Assembly (NCBI GenBank): GCA_942491385.1
Contig: CALOAF010000004.1
Location: 124,001 to 188,000, forward strand
DNA length: 64,000 nucleotides
Direction of reading: 5' to 3'
Origin: UBA6170 sp942491385
GTDB lineage: Bacteria > Chloroflexota > Anaerolineae > Anaerolineales > Anaerolineaceae
In this document: positions 15,944-23,666 of the stretch, piece after piece
Numbering within the stretch: the first letter of the stretch is position 1
Layout of the letters: each line of letters starts with the position of its first letter
Translations under genes and position numbers: made by a program
Notes under the pieces: generated by a model
The model's database searches: none
Told to the model about the DNA's origin: nothing
The model's input: only the letters and a program-made list of their open reading frames with translations

Positions 15944-17236
15944 ATGCATTCAAAGAAAATTGAAACATCACCATCTTGGAGCAGCACAACAAAGCTGGTA
16001 GTTGCTTTGGTGATGATTGCTATTTTCACTTTTTTCATTGTTCGGTTTAATAATATTCTTGCCCCCTTGTTTTTTGCCTTTCTTTTGGCATTTCTTCTAT
16101 ATCCAATCCCAGATTTTTTCAAAGAGAAATTAAAAATTTCCTGGCGTGTAACAGCGATTATTATTTATCTGATCCTTTTGATCTTGTTTCTAGGTTTAAT
16201 TACTTTGGGGGGATTTGCAGTTTTTGATCAGATATCTAGCCTTATCCGCTTCATCCAGGTAGAAATTAAGTCTTTACCAGTTTTCCTTGAGGAATTGTCA
16301 CAACTTCGCTATGAATTTGGCGGTTTTGTGATTGATTTTTCTGAAATTGATTTAGTAAGTATTGGGAATCAATTATTGTCTCTGATTCAACCTATGTTGT
16401 CAGGATTGGGCAACGTAGTCGGTTCTTTGGCTGGCAGTGCTGCGGCTTTGATTGGTTGGTCACTATTTTCTATATTAATTTCTTACTTTATCCTTTCCGA
16501 AGCGAAAGGTGCGCGCAGCGATATACTGAAGATAGATATACCTGGTTATAATAATGATATCCAACAGATGGGTACTGAACTGAAGCGCACCTGGAATGCA
16601 TTCCTGCGTGGACAACTTACCATTATTTTAATCACAATTATTGTTTACATTATTTTATTAGGTGCGCTCGGTGTTAATTTTTATTACGGGTTGGCTTTTA
16701 TTGCTGGATTTGCCAGGTTCGTACCATACGTAGGTCCAGCAGTTGCCTGGACTTCTTATGGTCTAGTCTCTCTATTTCAAGGTACAACCATTTTTGGACT
16801 TGAACCTTTTCCTTACGCATTGGTTGTGATTGGAGTTGCCTGGATCACGGATGTTATTCTAGACAATTTTGTTGTCCCCAGATTGATGGGTGACGCTCTG
16901 AAAGTTCATCCTGCTGCTGTGATGGTTGCTGTCATTATTTCGGCTAACTTATTTGGTTTTATTGGAGTATTATTAGCAGCACCCGTGTTAGCAACTGCGA
17001 AATTGATCGGCCAATATGTATTTCTTAAAATGTTCGATATCGATCCATGGGAAAGAATTTCAATGGATAGAATGTCGAATGAACCGAAAATTCCTAGACA
17101 ATTTAAACCTTTTTTTCGCTTTTTCTACCGGATAAAAGATGATATGAATAATTGGTACCAACAAAAAATAAAGAAAAAAAAATTTGAAGATTTTGATAAT
17201 CAGGTAAATTCAAAGAAGGAGAATACTGATGGATGA
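15944..17236 (+). CDS. AI-2E family transporter (UPF0118 permease)
   Basis: 430 residues with about eight membrane helices. Family features are 'ILAPLFFAFLLAFLLYPI' near the N-terminus, the amphipathic central region, 'FLRGQLTIILITIIVYI', 'FARFVPYVGPAVAW' and 'VHPAAVMVAVIISANLFGFIGVLLAAPV' (quoted in part). Members include putative AI-2 exporters and Na+/H+ antiporters, so the substrate is unknown. The C-terminal tail (about 365-430) is long and basic. The stop overlaps the start of a 60-residue gene by 8 bases. Confidence 0.88.
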   Translation: MHSKKIETSPSWSSTTKLVVALVMIAIFTFFIVRFNNILAPLFFAFLLAFLLYPIPDFFKEKLKISWRVTAIIIYLILLILFLGLITLGGFAVFDQISSLIRFIQVEIKSLPVFLEELSQLRYEFGGFVIDFSEIDLVSIGNQLLSLIQPMLSGLGNVVGSLAGSAAALIGWSLFSILISYFILSEAKGARSDILKIDIPGYNNDIQQMGTELKRTWNAFLRGQLTIILITIIVYIILLGALGVNFYYGLAFIAGFARFVPYVGPAVAWTSYGLVSLFQGTTIFGLEPFPYALVVIGVAWITDVILDNFVVPRLMGDALKVHPAAVMVAVIISANLFGFIGVLLAAPVLATAKLIGQYVFLKMFDIDPWERISMDRMSNEPKIPRQFKPFFRFFYRIKDDMNNWYQQKIKKKKFEDFDNQVNSKKENTDG

Positions 17237-17411
17237 TGGACCATTAACAAATACACTTAGCGAAACTGCAAACTACATGGCCTGGAAAGCGGATGAACCG
17301 GATGGCGAAACTACCTACCATTTAGAATTAAATAATGTAACGTTACACTTTTTTCAGGAAGAATGGGTTGAATTCCTCGAATTGATCGCCAATCTTATCA
17401 AGATAAAATAA
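17229..17411 (+). CDS. Small conserved-type protein coupled to the AI-2E permease gene
   Basis: 60 residues, no membrane segment, no Cys. The composition is acidic with many aromatic residues ('NYMAWKADEPDGETTYHLEL', 'HFFQEEWVEFLELI'). The gene begins inside the end of the permease gene. AAGGAG at about 17215-17220 is 8 bases before the ATG and a strong terminator follows at once, all supporting expression. The function is unknown and I recognise no family. Co-translation suggests a partner or regulator of the permease (inference). Confidence 0.65.
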   Translation: MDDGPLTNTLSETANYMAWKADEPDGETTYHLELNNVTLHFFQEEWVEFLELIANLIKIK

Positions 17412-17447
17412 AAAAATGGCTGTTTTGTTATTGAAACAGCCATTTTT
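17411..17447. terminator. Bidirectional intrinsic terminator
   Basis: Stem TGGCTGTTT/AAACAGCCA (17417-17425 with 17434-17442), an 8-base loop, A6 on the left and T5 on the right. It serves the plus-strand permease operon and the minus-strand formate dehydrogenase operon. Confidence 0.88.
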
Positions 17448-17466
17448 ATGGAATTTTAAGAGGAAA

Positions 17467-19632
17467 TTAGTAACGACCTCGTGGTTGGTATGGTTGCTTG
17501 CTCGGCAATTGATCTTCGTTCACCTTTTCAATTTTTACAGCACAGGCTTTGAACTCCGGAATGAGAGCTTCCGGATCCATCGCTTCGTTCGTTAAGTAAT
17601 TCGCTGCGGCTTCCGCAAAGTGGAAAGGAATAAATACAACTCCAGCAGTTGTTTTATGGGTAACATTGGCCCGTAAAACTATTTTTCCTCGCCTGGATTG
17701 AACCTTTACCACATCGAGGTGGTTGATATTTAATTTTTCTGCGTCCAAAGGATGGATCTCTACCAAACCCTGAGAAAACAAATCATCAACCCATGAATTG
17801 CGTGTTAGAGTGCCTCCATGCCAATGTTCAAGTACCCTTCCGGTATTGAGAATCAATGGAAATTCCTTGTCGGGTAGTTCGTCGATTGTTCGGAAATCCA
17901 GTGGGAAAAATTTAGCTTTTCCTATGGGGAAGCTTTCCGCATAAAGGAATGGTGTTCCAGGATGATTTTCATCCAAAACAGGTGTTTGTAGACCCGTCTT
18001 CTCGATTCTGGCGTATGTGATGCCCCGGTAAGATGGTACAACGGATCCGAATTCATCCATAATTTCTTCGGGGTGAGAATAATCCCAATAAGCAGTGTTG
18101 GGTCTACCCAATAATTTTTCAATCCTTCTGGCCAGATCACGGATGATTTGCCAATCAGGACGCGCATTTCCTAACGGTTCGATTGTTTTGCGCACTCTCT
18201 GAACGCGCCGATCTGTATTGGTAAAGGTTCCGTCTTTCTCTGCAAATGTTGTGGCTGGAAAGAATACATCTGCATATGAGCCTGATTCATTTATGAACAA
18301 ATCCTGGCAGGCTATAAACTCCAATTCCTGCATATGTTGATGGGCTTCATTGAGGTTCGGTTCAGACATCATTGGATTTTCACCCATGATAAACAAACCA
18401 CGCACACCGCCAACATGGGCGTTGGATAGAATTTCTGTTGTGGTTAATCCATTTACTCTGTTTAAACCACCGGGTTCAATATTCCATGCTTTTTCAAAAA
18501 TCAATGCAGATTGTTCGTTTTCCACTTCCTGATAACCTGGATAATGCCAGGGCATAGCGCCTGCATCTGATGCACCTTGAACATTATTTTGTCCTCGCAG
18601 AGGATTTAGACCAGTCCCGCGCTTTCCCAAATGGCCTGTCAATAAAGCCAGATTTATGAGACTATGAGCGTTGTCAGTGCCATGGGTGGATTGGGATATC
18701 CCTAATGTCCAATAAATCGCTCCACGTTCTGCATTTGCATATAAGCGTGCTGCCTGAATGATTTTCTCTCTGTCTACACCTGAGATAGATTCTACATATT
18801 CCGGAGTAAACTTCTCCATCGATTTAGAAAAAATTTCAAAACCTTCTGTCCTGTTATCAATAAACTCTTGATTAAAAAGATTCTCTTTTAGAATTACATG
18901 AGCCATTCCGGAGAAAATTGCAACATCAGAACCAGGTTTTTCATCTAACCAGAGGGTGGCATAATTTACCATCTCTATTCTACGAGGATCCACGACAATC
19001 AATTTGGCGTTGTTCTTTTGAATGGCTGCTATCATTTGGATGGAAATAATGGGGTGGGTCTCAGTTGTATTGGATCCGGTGATAATGAAAACATCCGTAT
19101 CCATTATTTCTGAAGCTGTGTTTGACATTGCAGCAGAGCCAATTGATTTTTGAAGAGCAACGACACTGGCTGCATGACACAAACGTGTGCAATGATCTAT
19201 ATTATTGGTGCGGAATAATGCTCTGAATAATTTCTGTAATAAATAGTTATCTTCATTGGTTGCTTTGGCACAGCAATAGGCAGCCAAAGCTTCAGAACCA
19301 TCGCGCTGGTAAATCTCAACCAGGCGTTTGGCTGTGTAATCTAAAGCTTCTTCCCAGGTTACTTCTTGCCAGTCATCCAAATTGAATGCCTGAGTTCTAG
19401 CCCCAGGTTTTTGAGGTGTTTTTCGCAATAAGGGATTTAATATTCTACGTTTGTTGTAGATAAAGTCATACCCAAAGCGACCTTTTACGCATAAATTACC
19501 TTTATTTACGACTGAATTAAAAGGGGAGGTGACTTTATAAATAAAATTATTTTTGATATGTAATTGTAGTGTACAGCCTACACCACAAAATGGGCAGGTT
19601 GTTCTTACTGGTTTGTTTCTAATCAAAGTCAT
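17467..19632 (-). CDS. fdhA: Formate dehydrogenase catalytic subunit (molybdopterin, [4Fe-4S], Cys form)
   Basis: 721 residues. The [4Fe-4S] ligands are Cys13, Cys16, Cys20 and Cys48 ('CPFCGVGC'). The catalytic metal ligand is Cys152, followed by the conserved His153 ('RLCHAASV'), where E. coli FdhF has selenocysteine. Molybdopterin-binding segments include 'GSNTTETHPI', 'GENPMMSEPN' and the C-terminal 'LNTGRVLEHWHGGTLTR'. It oxidises formate to CO2, or the reverse. With the two electron-transfer subunits upstream it forms an NAD-linked soluble complex; there is no signal peptide or membrane subunit. ATG at 19632 is chosen because the protein family begins just before the cluster and GAGG lies upstream. 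Confidence 0.92.
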   Translation of the reverse strand: MTLIRNKPVRTTCPFCGVGCTLQLHIKNNFIYKVTSPFNSVVNKGNLCVKGRFGYDFIYNKRRILNPLLRKTPQKPGARTQAFNLDDWQEVTWEEALDYTAKRLVEIYQRDGSEALAAYCCAKATNEDNYLLQKLFRALFRTNNIDHCTRLCHAASVVALQKSIGSAAMSNTASEIMDTDVFIITGSNTTETHPIISIQMIAAIQKNNAKLIVVDPRRIEMVNYATLWLDEKPGSDVAIFSGMAHVILKENLFNQEFIDNRTEGFEIFSKSMEKFTPEYVESISGVDREKIIQAARLYANAERGAIYWTLGISQSTHGTDNAHSLINLALLTGHLGKRGTGLNPLRGQNNVQGASDAGAMPWHYPGYQEVENEQSALIFEKAWNIEPGGLNRVNGLTTTEILSNAHVGGVRGLFIMGENPMMSEPNLNEAHQHMQELEFIACQDLFINESGSYADVFFPATTFAEKDGTFTNTDRRVQRVRKTIEPLGNARPDWQIIRDLARRIEKLLGRPNTAYWDYSHPEEIMDEFGSVVPSYRGITYARIEKTGLQTPVLDENHPGTPFLYAESFPIGKAKFFPLDFRTIDELPDKEFPLILNTGRVLEHWHGGTLTRNSWVDDLFSQGLVEIHPLDAEKLNINHLDVVKVQSRRGKIVLRANVTHKTTAGVVFIPFHFAEAAANYLTNEAMDPEALIPEFKACAVKIEKVNEDQLPSKQPYQPRGRY

Positions 19633-19642
19633 AGTGATCCTC

Positions 19643-20368
19643 TTACTCCTCAACCGATATATTCTGAGGCTTCCTGGTCTTTTTTTTGCGTTCACTGCGA
19701 GTCATTTGCATGATCTGATTGCTTTCATAACCAAGTTCCAGTAACCATTGGCGTTTAGGTTTCAATGCTTCTGTGGGGCAAACCCCAATACATTGACCAC
19801 AAAAAACACAGGTACTTTCTGGCAAAGGTTTCTCGTAAAAAGTGCTGATTTGCGTGTGATAACCCCGCCCTTTAAAATTGATAGCGAAGGCAAATTGAGC
19901 GTCTTCTGCACAAACTTGAACACAACGCCAGCATAAAATGCATTTTTCATAATCCCTGACAAACATAGAATTATCATCAATCAATGCTGGATTTCTTCGC
20001 TCCGCATCAGCAAACCGATCTTGATCAGCTTCAAATTCGGCAGCCATTTCTAGAAGTTCAGGAGATTGACTGAGATCGGATGTACTCAGCATCAATTCCA
20101 GAATTGTTTTTCGGGAACGGTTCACGCGTTCATTGTGTGTTACAACATCCATGCCTTCGGAAACTTTTGCTACACAGGATGGAATGAGGGTTCGCGCACC
20201 TTTAACTTCCACTACACAAATCCGGCAGAGAGCGTTGGCGGTGCAATAATCATGATAACAAATTGTTGGAATATCTACGCCGATTGATTTTGCGGCTTGA
20301 AGGATTGTGAGATCTTTATCGCATTCAATTTCCTGTTGATTAATTTTCAATTTTACTGTTTCAGTCAT
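19643..20368 (-). CDS. Formate dehydrogenase iron-sulfur subunit (NuoG/HoxU-like)
   Basis: 241 residues. An N-terminal [2Fe-2S] domain uses Cys37, Cys48, Cys51 and Cys65. A two-cluster ferredoxin domain follows, with Cys143/146/149/153 and Cys187/190/193/197. The His-Cys3 [4Fe-4S] site that normally sits between these domains in NuoG and HoxU is absent. It would wire the NuoF flavin to the catalytic subunit. The ATG at 20368 has GGAGG upstream and overlaps the end of the NuoEF-like gene by 8 bases, so the three subunits are co-translated. Confidence 0.9.
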   Translation of the reverse strand: MTETVKLKINQQEIECDKDLTILQAAKSIGVDIPTICYHDYCTANALCRICVVEVKGARTLIPSCVAKVSEGMDVVTHNERVNRSRKTILELMLSTSDLSQSPELLEMAAEFEADQDRFADAERRNPALIDDNSMFVRDYEKCILCWRCVQVCAEDAQFAFAINFKGRGYHTQISTFYEKPLPESTCVFCGQCIGVCPTEALKPKRQWLLELGYESNQIMQMTRSERKKKTRKPQNISVEE

Positions 20369-22115
20369 TTTGACCTCCAGCAAATTCTTTGTTTGTTTTA
20401 AGGGTAGAAAATAGAGATGGCCATTTCTTAATCGCACTGCCGATTGCCGAACCAGCTGTTTGACCCAATCCACAGAGAGAAGAGTCAGTCATGGTGACAA
20501 TAATATCCTCCAGGTCTTTGATATCACTTTTTTTGACTATTCGTTTTGAAATTCGTTGCATGATTTCATATTGTCGTTGAGTGCCGAGTTGGCACGGGAA
20601 GCATTTTCCACAAGATTCTTCCGCAAAGAAATTGGCTAATCGCAATAATACATCTCTCAAGTCACGGGTTTCATCAAAGACTGTAATGACTCCAGATCCA
20701 AGAGGTAAGCCCTCTTTCCGCAATTCCTCGAAAGAGAGACTAATATCTAATTGGGAACGATCGGCCATTGCACCCGCAGCACCACCAATTAATAGTGCTT
20801 GCAACGGTTGTTCAGATCTCATCCCACCGGCCAATTCTTCTATCACATGCCGAAGTGTTACCCCAAAGGGGACCTCGTATAATCCAGGCTTCTTGACATC
20901 TCCCGACAAACAAAACAATTTTGATCCAGGTGATTTCTCTGTGCCGATTGATTTATATTCTTCAACCCCCATAGAGAAAATAATAGGGATATTTGCTAAT
21001 GTTTCAACATTGTTTATTACGGTGGGTTTCCCGAACAATCCATGTATTGTTGGGAACGGGGGTTTCACACGGGGAAAACCTCTTTTTCCTTCAATTGATT
21101 CAAATAAGGCTGTTTCCTCTCCGCAAACATAAGCACCGGCACCTCGTCTAATTTCGATATCAAACGAGAACCCTGAACCCAAAATATTTTCCCCCAGAAA
21201 ACCAGCTGTTCTTGCTTCCTCCACAGCCACTTTAACATGCTTATAGGATGTCAGGTATTCACCTCGGATGTAGAAATAGCCTTTTTGTGATCCTATTGCG
21301 TATGCAGAAATGAGCATTCCTTCAATGATAAGATGGGGATCATCCTCCATTAAGACACGATCCTTGAAAGTACCAGGTTCAGCTTCATCACCATTGCAAA
21401 CCAAATATTTTACATTTTCGTTTGCATTGGCGGCTCCTTCCCATTTCAAACCTGTTGGAAATGCTGCGCCACCACGCCCGACTAAACCTGATTCCTTTAC
21501 CTGGTTAATTACATCTTTTGGCGTCAAGCTGATTGCTTTTTTGAGACCGATGTATCCACCTGACTCCAGGTATTGATCAAGATTCGTACTGCTACCTTTG
21601 CCACAATTTTTTGTCAGACGATGGACATCCCCACCAAGAATAGTTTGGGGTCTTTTCCGGGATGGTTCAAAAATTTCTTCCCAGGATTGTAAATTTTTTG
21701 AAATGACCGGTTCACCTTTGACCAATAATGCCGGTGCGTGTTCACACAACCCCAAACAAGCAGATACTTCGATTGAAATTTTTGGTTTGACTTCTCCAGC
21801 AAATTTAAAACTTACTTTTTGGTTTAAAAGTTTATAAATCGATTCTGAGCCGGCCATCGCACAAGCAGGATCATTGCAAATATGAACAACCGTTTCTCCG
21901 ATGGGGTACTTGAAAAATAGTGAATAAAACTCTATGACCCCAAAAATATCAGCCAAAGGGACATTAATGGCTTGGGCAATTTCTTCTGCAACAGTCTCCG
22001 GAATATAACCAAAATAATTCTGAGCTTCATACAGAAGTGGCAGTAACGCTGTTCTTCCTTGAGGAGCCATCTCGTCAATGATTTTCCGGATAGGGTTTAG
22101 ATCCAATTCACTCAT
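20361..22115 (-). CDS. NuoE-NuoF fusion, diaphorase subunit of formate dehydrogenase
   Basis: 584 residues. Residues about 1-140 are NuoE-like with the [2Fe-2S] ligands Cys80, Cys85, Cys120 and Cys124. Residues about 175-584 are NuoF-like: 'GLVGRGGAAFPTGLKW' (FMN/NADH site), 'CNGDEAEPGTFKDR', 'GAGAYVCGEETAL', and the [4Fe-4S] motif 'SCGKCFPCQLGT' with a later Cys in 'SLCGLGQTAG'. It transfers electrons between formate dehydrogenase and NAD+. It is the first gene of the operon fdh(EF)-fdhB-fdhA. The lack of a C-terminal ferredoxin domain separates it from HymB/HydB bifurcating subunits. Confidence 0.92.
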   Translation of the reverse strand: MSELDLNPIRKIIDEMAPQGRTALLPLLYEAQNYFGYIPETVAEEIAQAINVPLADIFGVIEFYSLFFKYPIGETVVHICNDPACAMAGSESIYKLLNQKVSFKFAGEVKPKISIEVSACLGLCEHAPALLVKGEPVISKNLQSWEEIFEPSRKRPQTILGGDVHRLTKNCGKGSSTNLDQYLESGGYIGLKKAISLTPKDVINQVKESGLVGRGGAAFPTGLKWEGAANANENVKYLVCNGDEAEPGTFKDRVLMEDDPHLIIEGMLISAYAIGSQKGYFYIRGEYLTSYKHVKVAVEEARTAGFLGENILGSGFSFDIEIRRGAGAYVCGEETALFESIEGKRGFPRVKPPFPTIHGLFGKPTVINNVETLANIPIIFSMGVEEYKSIGTEKSPGSKLFCLSGDVKKPGLYEVPFGVTLRHVIEELAGGMRSEQPLQALLIGGAAGAMADRSQLDISLSFEELRKEGLPLGSGVITVFDETRDLRDVLLRLANFFAEESCGKCFPCQLGTQRQYEIMQRISKRIVKKSDIKDLEDIIVTMTDSSLCGLGQTAGSAIGSAIKKWPSLFSTLKTNKEFAGGQND

Positions 22116-22150
22116 TCAATCTCCTTTGTAGTGGAATTTATTTACGTGGA

Positions 22151-22173
22151 TATTGGACAAAAATACTCCAATA
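22151..22173. promoter_or_regulatory. Dyad between the formate dehydrogenase operon and mobA
   Basis: Perfect 7-base arms TATTGGA/TCCAATA separated by 9 bases, in the 86-base divergent intergenic region. The placement suits a regulator controlling both sides. No protein can be assigned. Confidence 0.4.
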
Positions 22174-22187
22174 CATTCTATTATAAG

Positions 22188-22193
22188 TATAAT
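22188..22193 (+). promoter_or_regulatory. -10 element (TATAAT) of mobA
   Basis: Consensus TATAAT lies 8 bases before the mobA ATG with no ribosome-binding sequence between, implying a leaderless or nearly leaderless message. No clear -35 is visible at 17 bases. Confidence 0.5.
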
Positions 22194-22201
22194 TATAAAC
22201 A

Positions 22202-22801
22202 ATGAATGTTTCAATCGTAATTCAAGCTGGTGGACAATCTTCCCGAATGGGAGTTGAAAAAGGGTTGATTGAATTATGCGGTAAACCAATGATTCAAAAC
22301 ATTATAGAACGATTAATCCCTTTTGCTGATGAAATGTTCCTTACCACAAACAAACCAGAATTATATAAACAATTCGGGCTCAAGATGTATACAGATATTT
22401 ACAAGAATTATGGTGCTCTTGCTGGTTTACATACAGCTTTATACTATGCGAGTTATGAGATGGTTTTTGTAATTGCCTGTGATCTGCCATTCGTGAACAT
22501 CGATTTATTTAGATTTATGAAAAATTTATTTGAAGCAAAATTTGTGGATCTTATAATCCCTCGAACTGCAAGCGGCTTTGAACCATTTTATGCTTTTTAC
22601 AGGAAAAGCACTTGTTTACCACTCGTTGCAGAGGGAATTATTGCTGGGAAAAGAAAAATGATTTCCTGGCATGAAAATGCTTTGGTTCATCCTGTTTATG
22701 AACAACAAATACGTGAATTTGACCCGAATTTAATTTCTTTTGTCAATATCAATTCTCCTGAAGAGCATGAAATTGCGCAATTAAATTGCATTCAGGGTTA
22801 A
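22202..22801 (+). CDS. mobA: Molybdenum cofactor guanylyltransferase
   Basis: 199 residues, nucleotidyltransferase fold. The N-terminal 'QAGGQSSRMGVEKGLIEL' is the GTP-binding signature, followed by 'GKPMIQNIIERL' and the metal-binding 'IACDLPFVNIDLF'. It attaches GMP to Mo-molybdopterin, giving the bis-MGD cofactor needed by the formate dehydrogenase encoded divergently. It converges on fdhD with a 4-base overlap of stops. The C-terminal half is poorly conserved, so a related nucleotidyltransferase cannot be fully excluded. Confidence 0.85.
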   Translation: MNVSIVIQAGGQSSRMGVEKGLIELCGKPMIQNIIERLIPFADEMFLTTNKPELYKQFGLKMYTDIYKNYGALAGLHTALYYASYEMVFVIACDLPFVNIDLFRFMKNLFEAKFVDLIIPRTASGFEPFYAFYRKSTCLPLVAEGIIAGKRKMISWHENALVHPVYEQQIREFDPNLISFVNINSPEEHEIAQLNCIQG

Positions 22802-23562
22802 TCTTTTATCCTCTGTGGATTCGAATATACGGTAAATTCGTTCCTGCGGGTATAGCCGATCAGGGTGATATTGTGCTCATTAGCAAAATCAACAGAAGAT
22901 GTTGTGGGGCTGGTGCGTGAAACCACAAAAGCTGCCCCTAATCTTACAGATTTCTGCATCATTTCCGAACTGACTCTACCGGTTGTCAGGATAATTTTTT
23001 GTTTCCAATTCTTTTGGTTAGCTCTTAAAAATAATCCAGCTAATTTATCAATCGTGTTATGCCTGCCAATATCTTCGGCAATTAGATGAAAATTTTCTCC
23101 ATCAGATAATAGCGAACAATGAACTCCTCTCGTCTCTTTATAGACTGCCTGCTTTGAAAGTAATAAAGAAAACAGGTCGAAAATTTGTTGCGGTTCAATC
23201 ATGAAACTATCAACGACCATTTTTTCTTTTTTGTTTTTCATACTAGTTTTGCCACCAGTGCAGCCAGAGGTGTTTTCCCAGGTATCCGGTTTTTTGGCAA
23301 CATGATCAAGCCAGATATCGATATTTTTAAAATTTTCACAAACCTTTATAATTTCTACCTCAGAGATGGACTCAATGACATGTTCATTGAATAGAAATCC
23401 TACTGCTAATTCTTCCAGCATGAAAGGAGAACAGCTAAAAGATAACCATGTTTCTCCATTCACAGTAAGAATGACAGAATTTTCATCTGGTGGAATATGA
23501 TTGCTTTTCTTCCAAGAGTTATTGCGATAAGTTATCGGTTGAAATTGAGTCATGTTTACCAT
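22798..23562 (-). CDS. fdhD: Formate dehydrogenase accessory sulfurtransferase FdhD
   Basis: 254 residues. FdhD passes sulfur from IscS/NifS-type desulfurases to the molybdopterin of formate dehydrogenase. Family motifs are 'CSPFMLEELAVGFLFNE', 'AEDIGRHNTIDKLAG', 'TTGRVSSEMMQKSVRLGA' and 'VVSRTSPTT'. The sulfur-carrying loop, CxxC in E. coli, reads 'SGCTGG', so only the first Cys is kept. A TATAAT at 23577-23582 (minus strand) lies 14 bases before the ATG at 23562, and an ATG at 23553 is also possible. Confidence 0.92.
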   Translation of the reverse strand: MVNMTQFQPITYRNNSWKKSNHIPPDENSVILTVNGETWLSFSCSPFMLEELAVGFLFNEHVIESISEVEIIKVCENFKNIDIWLDHVAKKPDTWENTSGCTGGKTSMKNKKEKMVVDSFMIEPQQIFDLFSLLLSKQAVYKETRGVHCSLLSDGENFHLIAEDIGRHNTIDKLAGLFLRANQKNWKQKIILTTGRVSSEMMQKSVRLGAAFVVSRTSPTTSSVDFANEHNITLIGYTRRNEFTVYSNPQRIKD

Positions 23563-23591
23563 CTTATCTTAGGCCAATTATAATAATAGAA

Positions 23592-23616
23592 AAAAGGTTT
23601 TGAATAAAAACCTTTT
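23592..23616. other. Hairpin in the divergent region between fdhD and the isomerase-like gene
   Basis: Perfect 10-base inverted repeat AAAAGGTTTT/AAAACCTTTT with a 5-base loop and no T-run. It lies upstream of both divergent genes, so it is not an end-of-gene terminator. It may be a leader hairpin or operator. Confidence 0.35.
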
Positions 23617-23666
23617 CAATAATAAGTTAAAAGGTGAGAAAGAAAAATTATTGTGGAGGGTTTCTG

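Noticed and set aside
20581..21132. 183-codon plus-strand reading frame
   Set aside because: It is antisense to the well-conserved NuoEF fusion gene, with no start signals and a low-complexity Ser/Pro-rich product.
23592..23616. AT-rich perfect hairpin considered as a terminator
   Set aside because: It lies upstream of two divergent genes and lacks a T-run, so it does not end any transcript here. It is kept only as a hairpin.
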